From an uncultured Desulfosarcina sp. (GTDB lineage: Bacteria > Desulfobacterota > Desulfobacteria > Desulfobacterales > Desulfosarcinaceae): a stretch of DNA of 64,000 nt. The notes under the pieces were generated by a model that was not told the origin of the DNA, did not search any database, and saw only the letters and a program-made list of their open reading frames with translations. The DNA lies in NCBI RefSeq assembly GCF_963668215.1, contig NZ_OY764190.1:2480001-2544000 (forward strand), read 5' to 3'. Positions 52,315 to 61,949 of this stretch are shown here, one piece after another. The first letter of the stretch is position 1, and each line of letters starts with the position of its first letter. The translations under genes were made by a program, and so were the position numbers.

Positions 52315-53553
52315 TCAGGATCGCTTTTTCTCATAATCGTCGATCATCCATTCCGGCATCCAGATGCCTACCGGCTTGCCGGCTTTTTCACTGTAATAGG
52401 TTGTCACCTGACGGGTACGGTTGCGGCGGGCAATGATTTTGGTGGCTTCGTTGTCCTCGGCGATCACCGAGAAAATCTTGCGGTCGCCGGCCCGGGCAGT
52501 GAGCCCTTCCAATAAGCGGGTGCCGATGCCCAGGCCCCGGTATTCGGGGCGCACCGAGGTGTAGCCCCGTTCGACAAAGCCGGTCAAATCCAATCCCGCC
52601 CGCTGGCGGACGGAATCGATATACTGCGGCCGCGGGTTCTTCAGGCTGGAGTTGGCCACGACGATTCCGTTTTCCAGGACATAGGCGATCAGATAGGCCC
52701 GCTCCAGGTTGGCCCGCACATGGGTGGCGGCCACGGTGCCGCCCGCTGCCACCATGGCACAGATGTCGTCCAGGCAGCCGTCCGGCAGTCGATCCGGCGG
52801 GCAAAAATGGTAGGTCATGGCCTCGCCCAGTGTCACGATACGGTCGTTTCCCTTGTCTGCCCGGGATCGCAGCAGCCAGTTTTTGCCGAACCGGTCGATC
52901 AGCACGAATCGATGGACCGGGTCGTCGACAATTTGCCGCAGGGGGCGGCCGGGCAGGGCCGGCAGTTCCCTGTACCCATCGTCGGCAATGGATTTTCGGC
53001 CATCGCCGGCGGTCGCCTCCCAGCTATGAACGATGTTGGGCTGCCGGGCGACGGCGTCGCGGTTGGCGGCGACTGCCGCCGGGCCATCCAGAAACAGATG
53101 ATTCCAGATGCCGGCCTTGGAAACCGTTTTGAAAAATCCGAGGTCCGGAAGCCGGTCCGTTGCGGACCACAGCATCTGAACGATGGACCCTTTGCCGGCC
53201 GGGACGGGAAGCGCCATATCCGGGGTGTCGCCGATATTGCAGGCCAGCGAAAGTTTCAGCCGGGTTGGCCGGTCAGCCAGGGCGTCCATGAGGCCCTGAA
53301 GGATCGGCGGCGGCAATCCACGCCGCCAGAAGCAATGGACGGTGCCATGATCGGCGGCGGCCTGCTCCATGAGATTCAGCAGTGCCCCGGCCTGCTTTAC
53401 ACCGTTTTCGAAAGTCGCCGATTCGTCATAAGGGCTTGAACCGACTGCGGACAGGAATGCCGTCATCCCGGACAGGGTGTCCGGCGGATGCGGGAAAGCT
53501 GCCGGAGACGGTGGATGGACCAGCAGCATTGACGGTGAGAGGCATTCGGTCAT
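52315..53553 (-). CDS. GNAT N-acetyltransferase with unrecognised N-terminal domain
   Basis: A 412-residue protein. The C-terminal part (about 235-400) is a GNAT fold with acetyl-CoA motif RPEYRGLGIGTRL (335-347) and IAEDNEATKIIARRN. The first 230 residues (for example TVHCFWRRGLPPPILQGLMD and LKLSLACNIGDTPDM) match no family I know, so this is a fusion or a lineage-specific extension. It is the first gene of the minus operon, 80 bases after a predicted promoter. It may acetylate or acylate the amine of the peptide made by the ligases. Confidence 0.7.
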   Translation of the reverse strand: MTECLSPSMLLVHPPSPAAFPHPPDTLSGMTAFLSAVGSSPYDESATFENGVKQAGALLNLMEQAAADHGTVHCFWRRGLPPPILQGLMDALADRPTRLKLSLACNIGDTPDMALPVPAGKGSIVQMLWSATDRLPDLGFFKTVSKAGIWNHLFLDGPAAVAANRDAVARQPNIVHSWEATAGDGRKSIADDGYRELPALPGRPLRQIVDDPVHRFVLIDRFGKNWLLRSRADKGNDRIVTLGEAMTYHFCPPDRLPDGCLDDICAMVAAGGTVAATHVRANLERAYLIAYVLENGIVVANSSLKNPRPQYIDSVRQRAGLDLTGFVERGYTSVRPEYRGLGIGTRLLEGLTARAGDRKIFSVIAEDNEATKIIARRNRTRQVTTYYSEKAGKPVGIWMPEWMIDDYEKKRS

Positions 53554-53638
53554 GGGGCTCCAATTTACTTCAGACTTTTATACAGTAACGTTCGCGGCTC
53601 TATGTACCTTATTCGATGGCCGGCTGACAAGAACCGGC

Positions 53639-53668
53639 ATATAACCGATTCCGGGCAGGGCTTGTCAA
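53639..53668 (-). promoter_or_regulatory. Promoter of the GNAT-RimK-PP-loop operon
   Basis: On the minus strand TTGACA (53668-53663) and TTATAT (53644-53639) are 18 bases apart. An inverted repeat GCCGG...CCGGC (about 53620-53638) overlaps the start region and may be an operator. Confidence 0.65.
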
Positions 53669-53736
53669 TGGCTTTCAAATTCATATTGTTGGATAAGGAT
53701 CCGGGACGTAAACTGTGTTAAAAGATTTTTCAAAGG

Positions 53737-53765
53737 TTGCCGACCGAGCCGAATCGATATAGAAT
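53737..53765 (+). promoter_or_regulatory. Promoter of the GshB-like/ABC transporter operon
   Basis: TTGCCG (53737-53742) and TAGAAT (53760-53765) are 17 bases apart. The two promoters diverge within the 257-base gap 53554-53810. Confidence 0.6.
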
Positions 53766-53810
53766 CCGTACGCGTTGCCTTACAGACTTGCAAAAAGGGA
53801 TGCCTGGATT

Positions 53811-54821
53811 ATGAAAATCGCCTTTCTGATGGACCCGCTGGAAAACATCCAGCCGGAAACCGAAACCACCAGCCACCTGATGTACGAATGCAACGAGCGC
53901 GGCCATACGGTCTATTTTCTGGAACCCCATGATATCTACATCCGCGGCGGGCAGGTCGTGGCCCGTATGCGCAACATCACCGTACAGCAGGGCCTGACCA
54001 TGGCGGCGTACTGGCAGGAGACCATCCGCTGCGCCAAGCAGGAGCATCTGGTCTTTGAAACCATTACGGAACTGGATGCCCTGTTTCTGCGCAGCGATCC
54101 GCCACTGAACTACCAGACTATGGAGTTTCTGCAAACGGTCAACAATCACGTCTTCATCCTCAACAGCACCACCGGGCAGATCCTGGGCAACAGCAAGCTC
54201 TACATCCTCAATTTTCCTGAAATCATACCCGAAACCCATGTTTCCAGGGATCCTTCCCGTCTGCGAAAAATTATCGACGATTTCGGCGGTGCCATGGTGG
54301 TCAAGCCGCTGCAGCGGTTCGGCGGCGAGGGTGTGATCAAGGTGAGTACCCGCGACCGGGAGAATTTGAACTCGTTGATCAACTATTATGTCCGCGCCTA
54401 CGAAACCTATTCCCGCCGCGAGCCCATCATGGTGCAGGAATACATGAAAAGCGTCAAGCAGGATGGCGACATCCGCATTATGTTGCTCAACGGCGAGATC
54501 ATCGGCGCCATGCGCCGCAAGCCGAAGAAAGGCGATTTCCGCACCAATGTGCATGCCGGTGGGACGGTTTTTCACCATCAGGTGACAGCGCGGGAGCGGC
54601 GGATCTGCGAGATTATCAAGGAGAAGCTGATCGCCGACGGGCTCTATTTCGTGGGCATCGACCTGATTGCCGGCAAACTGGTGGAAATCAACTGCGTCAG
54701 CCCCGGCGGCATCCCGCGGATCAACCAGCTCAACAACGACCGTCTCGAAAAAAAGGTGATCGATTTCATCGAGCACAACGTCAACAGAATGAATCCCTCC
54801 GCCCACCGAAAGCGAGCGTGA
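53811..54821 (+). CDS. Glutathione synthetase-like ATP-grasp ligase
   Basis: A 336-residue enzyme close to GshB: N-terminus MKIAFLMDPLENIQPETETT, ATP-grasp segments VKPLQRFGGEGV and MVQEYM, and the Mg-site GIDLIAGKLVEINCVSPGGI. Bona fide GshB adds Gly to gamma-Glu-Cys, but no gshA is present, and this protein pairs with a transporter. The start at 53811 follows AAGGGATGCC. The TGA overlaps the GTG start of the binding-protein gene, so the ligase and transporter are co-translated. Confidence 0.82.
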   Translation: MKIAFLMDPLENIQPETETTSHLMYECNERGHTVYFLEPHDIYIRGGQVVARMRNITVQQGLTMAAYWQETIRCAKQEHLVFETITELDALFLRSDPPLNYQTMEFLQTVNNHVFILNSTTGQILGNSKLYILNFPEIIPETHVSRDPSRLRKIIDDFGGAMVVKPLQRFGGEGVIKVSTRDRENLNSLINYYVRAYETYSRREPIMVQEYMKSVKQDGDIRIMLLNGEIIGAMRRKPKKGDFRTNVHAGGTVFHHQVTARERRICEIIKEKLIADGLYFVGIDLIAGKLVEINCVSPGGIPRINQLNNDRLEKKVIDFIEHNVNRMNPSAHRKRA

Positions 54822-56539
54822 CCATGCCCGGTGGGAAGCGATGGCATCGGCTGCTTTTCCTGCTGCTGGTTTTTGCCGTTGCAGCCTGCACCGACCGGGA
54901 GCCTCCGGGCACCCTCAGGATCGGCCTGGCCGAGGAACCGCGCACCCTTAATGTTTGGCTGGCCAGTGACGCCAACTCCCGTAAAGTACTTTCCCTGATC
55001 TATCAACCCCTTTACCAGAACGATCCGGAAACCCTGGACCTGGTCCCCTGGCTGGCGGCATCCCTGCCGGTGTACGATCCGGAGCGGATTTCCTATACCA
55101 TCGCCCTGCGCGATGCGCGCTGGTCGGACGGCACTCCGTTTACTTCCCGTGACGTGGCCTTTACGGGGCGGTTGATTCAGTCCTTCAAGGTTCCCCGGTA
55201 TCGAGCCAAATGGCAGTTCATCCGCCGTATCGAAACTCCCGATGACCGAATGGTGGTGTTTTACCTGGAAAAGCCGATGGCGGCTTTTCTCAGCGAAACG
55301 CTGGCGACCCCCATCGTTCAGGAAAAACAGTGGGCCGCCATCGCTGAAAAAGCCGAAACCATCCGCAAACCGCTGACAACCCTGCTCAACCACCGGGTGC
55401 AGCATCCCGTGGGCACCGGTCCTTTCATCCTGGAGCAGTGGCGTCGGGGAGCGTTTTTGCATCTTTCGCGCAATCCCCATTTTTTCGGTACCGGCCAGAC
55501 CATCGACGGACGGATTCTGGGACCGTTTTTCGACGATCTTGTCTACACCGTGTTCGGCACGTCGGATGTGGCTATCCTGGGGTTGAAAAAGGGCAGCATC
55601 GATATGTTCTGGTGGCCCATCCAGCCCGGCTACATGGACGACCTGGAAAATGAAGAAAAGATTCGTCTGTTTACCAACGAAAAATCGGCCCTGTACTTCA
55701 TGGGCTTCAATCTTCGCAGGCCGCCATTTAACGATCCGGCGCTGCGTCGGGCCGTGGCCTACATGATTGACAAGGATTTCATCGTCTCGCGGATTCTCCA
55801 GGGACAGGGCACCAAAATGTTTTCGATCATACCGGCGGAAAACCGCTTCTGGTGCAACCGCGACCTGCCGTGCTACGGGGACGGCATGAGCCGGGAAAGC
55901 CGAATCAAAAGGGTTTACCGACTGCTCAGCGAGGCGGGGTACTCCTGGAAGGTGCCGCCGGTAGACGAATCCGGCAAGATCCAGGCAGCCGTCGAAATGC
56001 GGCTGCCCGATGGGCAGCCCTTGGAGCGCTTCACGATTTTGACGCCGCCGGCCGATTACGACCCGCACCGGGCCACCACCGGACTGATGATCCAGGAATG
56101 GCTGCGCGACGTGGGCATGCCGGCGTACGCCCGTCCCATGTCTTTTTCTTCCCTGCTCGATCAGGTCAAAGGCAAGCACGACTTCGATGCATTCATCCTG
56201 GGGTACGGGCGGCTGCGACTGGATCCGGCCTATCTGGGCAACCTGTTTCATTCGAACAACGACAAACCCCGGGGATGGAACATGAGCGGTTATCGCAATC
56301 CGGCCTTCGATCGTCTGGCCGACCGGTCCGTTTCCGAAATGGACCCCGTCAAACGGCAGGCCCTGGTGATGGAGATGCAACGGGAGATCGCCCGCGATCT
56401 GCCCTATATTCCCTTGTACAAACCTTCCGTAGTGGAGGCGGTGCGCCGGGACCGTTTCAACGGCTGGGTGGATATGCTGGAAGGTATCGGCAACATCTGG
56501 TCGTTATGCCTGGTGAAGCCGGTTGAAGGCGGATCATAA
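54818..56539 (+). CDS. Peptide ABC transporter, substrate-binding lipoprotein (DppA/OppA family)
   Basis: A 573-residue extracytoplasmic binding protein with a signal peptide and lipobox VAAC. SBP_bac_5 features include GLAEEPRTLN, ISYTIALRDARWSDGTPFTSRDVAF, GTGPFILEQW and FMGFNLRRPPFNDPALRRAVAYMID. It captures peptides or similar ligands and hands them to the permeases. GTG at 54818 overlaps the upstream stop; ATG at 54824 is equally possible. Confidence 0.9.
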   Translation: MTMPGGKRWHRLLFLLLVFAVAACTDREPPGTLRIGLAEEPRTLNVWLASDANSRKVLSLIYQPLYQNDPETLDLVPWLAASLPVYDPERISYTIALRDARWSDGTPFTSRDVAFTGRLIQSFKVPRYRAKWQFIRRIETPDDRMVVFYLEKPMAAFLSETLATPIVQEKQWAAIAEKAETIRKPLTTLLNHRVQHPVGTGPFILEQWRRGAFLHLSRNPHFFGTGQTIDGRILGPFFDDLVYTVFGTSDVAILGLKKGSIDMFWWPIQPGYMDDLENEEKIRLFTNEKSALYFMGFNLRRPPFNDPALRRAVAYMIDKDFIVSRILQGQGTKMFSIIPAENRFWCNRDLPCYGDGMSRESRIKRVYRLLSEAGYSWKVPPVDESGKIQAAVEMRLPDGQPLERFTILTPPADYDPHRATTGLMIQEWLRDVGMPAYARPMSFSSLLDQVKGKHDFDAFILGYGRLRLDPAYLGNLFHSNNDKPRGWNMSGYRNPAFDRLADRSVSEMDPVKRQALVMEMQREIARDLPYIPLYKPSVVEAVRRDRFNGWVDMLEGIGNIWSLCLVKPVEGGS

Positions 56540-56542
56540 AAA

Positions 56543-57520
56543 ATGGGATTGAAACGCTTCATACTCAGACGCCTGATGGAGATCGCGGTGGTTTTCTTCG
56601 TGATCATGACGGTGCTCTTTGTCCTGTTTCGGGTGGCTCCCGGCGACCCGGTCGAGCGGATGGTCGATCCGTCCATGACGCCCGAGGATGCCCAACTGCT
56701 CAAGGAGAGCATGGGGCTGGATCAGCCCGTGTGGACCCAATACCTCTATTACCTGAAAAATGTGGCCACCGGTAATATGGGGGTTTCCTTCCATTATGGC
56801 GAACCGGTAATGCGGATCGTCATGAACCGGCTGCCCAACACCGTGCTGCTGTTTACCACCTCCATCATCCTGTCGGCCTTTTTGGGCGTTTTTCTGGGAA
56901 AGATCGCCGCCTGGAAACGGGGAGAGCGGACCGATACCCTGATGACCATCGGCGCCCTGTTCTGTCATACCCTGTTTCTGCCCTGGCTGGCCCTGATCAT
57001 GATCTGGTTTTTCGCCTACCGGGTGGGGTGGTTTCCCATCACGGGCATGGTATCGCCCGAAGTGTGGATCGATCCGCAGGCCGGATTTGTGGACAAGGCC
57101 CTGGATGTGCTGCACCATATGGCCCTGCCCCTGATGACCCTGATCCTGATCCATTTCGGAAGCTATCTCCTGGTGATGCGTTCGAGCATGCTGGACACGC
57201 TCAAGGACGACTACATTATCACCGCCCGCGCCAAGGGACTGGATGAAAAGACCATCCGGGACCACCATGCGGCGCCCAACGCGGCCCTGCCCGTGGTAAC
57301 CAGCGTAGGACTGAGTCTGGCCTTTTCCATCAACGGCGGAGCCCTGACCGAAACGGTGTTTACCTGGCCGGGGATCGGCCGGGAACTCGTTTTTTCCGTC
57401 AGCCATGCCGACTACCCGCTGGCCCAGGCCTCTTTTCTGCTCATCGCCATCGTCGTTCTGCTGGCCAACCTGGTGGTTGACGTGCTCTACGCAACCCTGG
57501 ATCCGAGGATACGGTACTGA
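56543..57520 (+). CDS. Peptide ABC transporter permease (DppB type)
   Basis: A 325-residue inner-membrane permease with six hydrophobic segments, the N-terminal RRLMEIAVVFFVIM anchor, RVAPGDPVERMVDPSM and the EAA loop ARAKGLDEKTIRDHHAAPNAALPV that contacts the ATPase. It follows the binding-protein gene by three bases and precedes the second permease by one. Confidence 0.92.
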   Translation: MGLKRFILRRLMEIAVVFFVIMTVLFVLFRVAPGDPVERMVDPSMTPEDAQLLKESMGLDQPVWTQYLYYLKNVATGNMGVSFHYGEPVMRIVMNRLPNTVLLFTTSIILSAFLGVFLGKIAAWKRGERTDTLMTIGALFCHTLFLPWLALIMIWFFAYRVGWFPITGMVSPEVWIDPQAGFVDKALDVLHHMALPLMTLILIHFGSYLLVMRSSMLDTLKDDYIITARAKGLDEKTIRDHHAAPNAALPVVTSVGLSLAFSINGGALTETVFTWPGIGRELVFSVSHADYPLAQASFLLIAIVVLLANLVVDVLYATLDPRIRY

Positions 57521-57521
57521 T

Positions 57522-58478
57522 ATGATCGATGCCTCTTCGCCGAATGCAAAGGCTGTAAACAGCGCCGACCCGTTTCCCGGGACGCAGCGCTGGCACTGGG
57601 TCGAGCGCTTTTTAAGCGGTTGGGCGGTCTACCGCACGAATATCATCGGCCGCATCGGCCTGACCCTGTTGGCCATCTTCGCCCTGATGGCACTGTCCAG
57701 CTACGTTCCACCATGGGTTGACCCCATGTACCACCCCATGACCGGCGTCGATCCGGAGATCTCCTACAGCACGGGGCCCAGCCTGCGGCACTGGCTGGGC
57801 ACGGACTACATCGGGCGGGACATTTTCAGCCAGCTTCTGGCCGGCGCCCGCGTCGCGTTTCTGGTGGGCATCACCTCGGCCCTGATCAGCATCCTTTTCG
57901 GCACCACCATCGGCATGGTGGCCGGGTACGCAGGGGGGCGCACCGACGCGGCGCTCATGCGCCTGGCGGACATCGTCATGGTCATGCCCACCCTGCTGGT
58001 GGTGCTGATCCTGTCAGCCCTGTTCGGCCAATTGAACATCTGGGTGATCGTGCTGATGATCGCCTTGTTTCGCTGGCCGGCGGTGGCCCGGGTAATTCGA
58101 TCCCAGACCCTGTCTTTGCGTCACCGCCCGTTTATCGAAGCCGCCTGGGTGGCCGGTGCATCGCATCTGCGCATCCTTTTCCGGCACATCCTGCCCAACG
58201 TGATGCCGCTGGCCCTGCTCTACATGACCTTTCGGGTCACATCGGCCATTACGATCGAGGCAGCCCTGGCGTTTCTCGGGTTCGGCGATCCGGGCACCGT
58301 CAGTTGGGGAATGATGCTGCAATGGGTCTGGAAAACGGGTCATATGTTTCAGGCGCCCTACTGGCTGCTGCCTCCGGGCATCTGCATTTCGATGATTACC
58401 ATGGCGTTTTACATGACCGGACGGGCCATGGACGATGTGCTGGATCCCCGGCTGCGCAAAGAGGAGGTCAAACCGTGA
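57522..58478 (+). CDS. Peptide ABC transporter permease (DppC type)
   Basis: A 318-residue permease with the OppC-like N-terminal domain, HWLGTDYIGRDIFSQLLAGARV and the EAA loop EAAWVAGASHLRILFRHILPNVM. The start at 57522 is one base after the DppB-type stop. The TGA overlaps the GTG of the next gene. Confidence 0.92.
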   Translation: MIDASSPNAKAVNSADPFPGTQRWHWVERFLSGWAVYRTNIIGRIGLTLLAIFALMALSSYVPPWVDPMYHPMTGVDPEISYSTGPSLRHWLGTDYIGRDIFSQLLAGARVAFLVGITSALISILFGTTIGMVAGYAGGRTDAALMRLADIVMVMPTLLVVLILSALFGQLNIWVIVLMIALFRWPAVARVIRSQTLSLRHRPFIEAAWVAGASHLRILFRHILPNVMPLALLYMTFRVTSAITIEAALAFLGFGDPGTVSWGMMLQWVWKTGHMFQAPYWLLPPGICISMITMAFYMTGRAMDDVLDPRLRKEEVKP

Positions 58479-59449
58479 GCGCCGCCCTGCTGGAAGTCAG
58501 CGACCTGAGTATCGGCTACCGCAGTGCCGGCGGCATGCAACTGGCGGTGGACGGGGTGTCCTTTCGCGTGGATCGGGGCGCTGCGCTGGGGTTGGTGGGC
58601 GAGTCCGGGTGCGGCAAAACCACCATCGGCATGGCACTGATGCGCCTGTTGGCCGCCAATGCTAAAATCGTTTCCGGACAGATTTGTTTCGAGGGGCAGG
58701 ATCTGGCCGCTCTAAGCGATGTACAAATGCGTCAGATCCGCTGGCGCCGGATCTCAATGATCTTCCAGGCCGCCATGAATGCACTCAACCCCGTGCATCG
58801 CGTCCGGGATCAGATTGCCGAGGCCATCGTTGCCCACGAACCGGATCTTTCCAGCCATGCCGTGGAGCACCGCATCCGTTCGCTCTTCGAACTGGTCCGG
58901 ATCCCCCAGGCCCGCCTGCAGGACTACCCCCACCAGTTTTCCGGGGGCATGCGGCAGCGGGTGATCATTGCCATGGCCCTGGCCTGCAACCCGTCGCTGA
59001 TCATCGCTGACGAACCCACCACGGCCCTGGACGTGATCGTTCAGGATCAGATCTTAAAAGCCATTGGCACGTTTCAACGGGAGATGAACCTCGGCATGAT
59101 CTTCATTTCCCACGATCTGGCCGTCGTGGCCGATGTGTGCACCCACATCGGGGTCATGCACGCCGGCCGCATGGTGGAGACGGGCCTGCGGGAAGAAGTG
59201 ATGGGTTGCCCGGGGCACCCCTATACCAAGATGCTGGTGGGCGCCTTGCTTACCCTGTCCGATGCACCGGCGGATCTATCCGCTTCCGCCCGCGCTTTCG
59301 GTGTGAACGGACCCGTATCGCCGGATGGCTGTCCCCAACGCAGCATTTGCCCGGATGCCACGGATGCCTGCAAACGGGAGGCCGCCGAATGGACGGATCT
59401 GTCGGCCACCCACCGGGTCCGCTGCCGGAATGCCGGGAAAGGAAGCTGA
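58475..59449 (+). CDS. Peptide ABC transporter ATP-binding protein (DppD type)
   Basis: A 324-residue ATPase with Walker [10 protein letters not shown], signature FSGGMRQRV, Walker [13 protein letters not shown] and the C-terminal oligopeptide region with cysteines ([14 protein letters not shown]). The Q-loop segment is [11 protein letters not shown], a known variant. It starts with GTG at 58475, overlapping the permease stop; longer in-frame codons lie inside the permease gene. Confidence 0.92.
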   Translation: MSAALLEVSDLSIGYRSAGGMQLAVDGVSFRVDRGAALGLVGESGCGKTTIGMALMRLLAANAKIVSGQICFEGQDLAALSDVQMRQIRWRRISMIFQAAMNALNPVHRVRDQIAEAIVAHEPDLSSHAVEHRIRSLFELVRIPQARLQDYPHQFSGGMRQRVIIAMALACNPSLIIADEPTTALDVIVQDQILKAIGTFQREMNLGMIFISHDLAVVADVCTHIGVMHAGRMVETGLREEVMGCPGHPYTKMLVGALLTLSDAPADLSASARAFGVNGPVSPDGCPQRSICPDATDACKREAAEWTDLSATHRVRCRNAGKGS

Positions 59450-59450
59450 C

Positions 59451-60434
59451 ATGAGCACTTCGGGCGGCGCACCCATCCTTTCCATGCGCGACGTCACCAG
59501 GACATACCCTGCCGGTGGTTCTCTTCTGGGCAAGTCCACGAGCCGCGTAGTGGCTCTGGAGCGGTTGTCCCTGGACATCCGGGCCGGGGAGATCTTCGGA
59601 CTGGTCGGCGAGAGCGGCAGCGGAAAAACCACGGCCAGCCGATTGATCGTCGGCCTGGAAACTCCCGATGCGGGGCGGATTCGGTTTGACGGGCAGGATT
59701 GCACGGGGCTCAAGGGAAAGGGCAGAAGGGCGTTTTCCAGGCAGGTCCAGGTGATCTTTCAGGATCCTTACCAGAGCCTTAACGCGCATCTGTCCATTTT
59801 CGAGACGGTCTGCGAGCCACTGGTCATCCACGGCATCGGAGATCGGCGATCCCGTCGCACCCGGGTGTACGAGGTCCTGGAGACAGCCGGGCTCACGCCG
59901 CCGGAAAACTATTTGTACCGATACCCCCACCAGTTGTCCGGCGGGCAGCGCCAGCGGGTGGCCATTGCCCGGGCCATGGTGCTTCGGCCACGGCTGCTGA
60001 TTGCCGACGAACCCACATCGATGCTGGATGCCTCCATCTCCTTTCAGATTTTCCAATTGCTGAGCCGATTGAAGACGCAATTCGGCGTTACCATGCTCTT
60101 TATTACCCACAGCCTGGCGGCGGCCCGCAACCTATGCGACCGCGTGGGGGTAATCTATCGGGGTCGCCTGGTGGAACAGGGAACCGCCCGGGAAACGATC
60201 CTGCACCCGCGGCATCCCTATACCCAGGCCTTGCTGGACGCTCATCCCCGCTTCGGCTGCAGCAGCAGACAAGGCTACGGGACGCTTCTGGAGAACGAAC
60301 GCCCCCGCCCAAAAAACGATCACTGTCCGTTCTATACCCGCTGCCGGCCGGCAGTCGACGCCACCTGCGATCTGAAGGCCCCAGCGTTGAAACCGCTGGA
60401 TGACGGCCACCAGGTCGCCTGTTTTCTTTTTTAA
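59451..60434 (+). CDS. Peptide ABC transporter ATP-binding protein (DppF type)
   Basis: A 327-residue ATPase with Walker A GESGSGKTT, Q-loop IFQDPYQSLN, signature LSGGQRQRVAIARAM, Walker B LLIADEPTSMLD and a C-terminal cysteine-rich tail (CPFYTRCRPAVDATC). It pairs with the DppD-type ATPase. AAAGGAAGCTGAC precedes the ATG at 59451. It completes the transporter. Confidence 0.92.
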   Translation: MSTSGGAPILSMRDVTRTYPAGGSLLGKSTSRVVALERLSLDIRAGEIFGLVGESGSGKTTASRLIVGLETPDAGRIRFDGQDCTGLKGKGRRAFSRQVQVIFQDPYQSLNAHLSIFETVCEPLVIHGIGDRRSRRTRVYEVLETAGLTPPENYLYRYPHQLSGGQRQRVAIARAMVLRPRLLIADEPTSMLDASISFQIFQLLSRLKTQFGVTMLFITHSLAAARNLCDRVGVIYRGRLVEQGTARETILHPRHPYTQALLDAHPRFGCSSRQGYGTLLENERPRPKNDHCPFYTRCRPAVDATCDLKAPALKPLDDGHQVACFLF

Positions 60435-60479
60435 AGCGGAATGTTATCCGCCGGGTTGGCAAGGTTCGGAGGCCGGTCC

Positions 60480-61949
60480 ATGGAAGATGGAAGAAAAAGT
60501 GGAGCGATGAAAAAGAACAACCATGCGCGCGGCATCCGCGAGATCCTGCTGGCCGGTGTTTTCTGGCGAATCCTCATCATTGAGATGATCCTGCTGGTAT
60601 GGTCCGTACTGTATAAAATGATTGCGGAAGATGCGGGCGGGTTGGATTTGTTGTGGTATGCCCTGCGCATCGTTTTCCTCGTGGCCGTAATTCTCGGGTT
60701 CATGATGGTTACCCTGCAACGTTTCCTGGAAAAGAAAATCATCCGTCCTCTGGAGGCGGTGGCCGAGGCCAATCGTCAACTGGATGTAACCCGCCCCGAG
60801 GAGGACCATGTCCCGATAGAGAGCGATGCCGCCGTCGAGATCCGGGAAATCGTCTCTTCGCGGGCGGCGATGCTCGATGCCATCCTGAAGGTCTCCGCCC
60901 AGCGCCTCCAACTGGTCAATTTCATCAAGGACACCTTCGGCCGGTATCTGGGGCACACGGTTGTGGACCAGATCCTGAACTCCCCCGACGGTCGGCGCAT
61001 TGGCGGACGTCGCCAGACAGTCACCGTGCTTATGTCCGACCTGCGCGGATTTTCCGATTTGTCCGACGGGAGGGATCCGGAGGAAATGGTGCAGATCCTC
61101 AACCGGTACCTGGAGGCCATGACCCGGGTGATCGAACGCTATGACGGCGTGATCGACGAGTTTATCGGCGATGCGATTCTCACCGTGTTCGGCATCCCCG
61201 AAGAAAAAAGCGATGATCCGCTGCGGGCCGTGGCCTGTGCCCTGGCCATGCAGCAAACCCTGGCCGATCTCAACCGCAATCTGGTTGCCGATGGCCTGCC
61301 CCCTCTGGAGATGGGTATCGGGATCAATACCGGTCCGGTGGTCGTGGGGAATTTGGGCTCGGAAGCCAGAACCAAATACGGCATCGTCGGTGCGGCGGTA
61401 AATATCGCTTCACGAATCGAATCCAATACCCTGGGCGGGCAGGTCCTTGTCGGCGAGGCCACGTATGACCACATCCGGGACCGGGCAACCGCCATGCCGC
61501 CCATGACGGTGATGATGAAGGGGCTGAAAAGGCCGCTGGTCTGTTATCCGGTCCTGGCTATCGGACCTCCTTTCGATATCCGCCTGCAAAAGGAAAAGGA
61601 AGATCCGCTCGTCGAAATTCGACTGCCCTTTCAATTGTGGCTGCTGGAGGATAAAAAAGTGGTCGCCGGCCCTTTTGACGGCGAAACCTTTCGGTTGAAT
61701 GCATCGACGCTGATCGTCAGTGTCACCCAGCGGTTGACCGTGTTGACAAATGTTAAGCTCTTGTTAACTTTCTGTCAGGAAGCTCATTGTTTTTCGGATA
61801 TTTACGCCAAGGTCAGCGCCGTCGACGACGGCCGGGGACAGCCACTTTACCACTTGGGCATCACGTATATGGACCAGGCTGACAAGGCTTTGTTAAGCCG
61901 GTGGATCGAATCTGCCGGTATGTCCGCAAAGGAGGCCCGCCCTTCGTGA
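60480..61949 (+). CDS. Membrane-bound class III adenylate/guanylate cyclase
   Basis: A 489-residue protein: two hydrophobic segments (about 24-45 and 56-80), a HAMP-like linker, then a cyclase domain (about 180-340). The domain contains metal Asp residues (MSDLRGFS and EFIGDAILTVFG), the substrate-specifying region TKYGIVGAAVNIASR and the transition-state Asn/Arg. All key residues are present, so it is probably active. The C-terminal 130 residues show no clear family. The start at 60480 follows GGAGG; 60507 is an alternative. Its stop overlaps the next gene's GTG. Confidence 0.85.
   Translation: MEDGRKSGAMKKNNHARGIREILLAGVFWRILIIEMILLVWSVLYKMIAEDAGGLDLLWYALRIVFLVAVILGFMMVTLQRFLEKKIIRPLEAVAEANRQLDVTRPEEDHVPIESDAAVEIREIVSSRAAMLDAILKVSAQRLQLVNFIKDTFGRYLGHTVVDQILNSPDGRRIGGRRQTVTVLMSDLRGFSDLSDGRDPEEMVQILNRYLEAMTRVIERYDGVIDEFIGDAILTVFGIPEEKSDDPLRAVACALAMQQTLADLNRNLVADGLPPLEMGIGINTGPVVVGNLGSEARTKYGIVGAAVNIASRIESNTLGGQVLVGEATYDHIRDRATAMPPMTVMMKGLKRPLVCYPVLAIGPPFDIRLQKEKEDPLVEIRLPFQLWLLEDKKVVAGPFDGETFRLNASTLIVSVTQRLTVLTNVKLLLTFCQEAHCFSDIYAKVSAVDDGRGQPLYHLGITYMDQADKALLSRWIESAGMSAKEARPS

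Noticed and set aside
53811..54821. Calling the ATP-grasp gene gshB
   Set aside because: No gshA is nearby and the gene is coupled to a peptide transporter, so glutathione synthesis is not supported.
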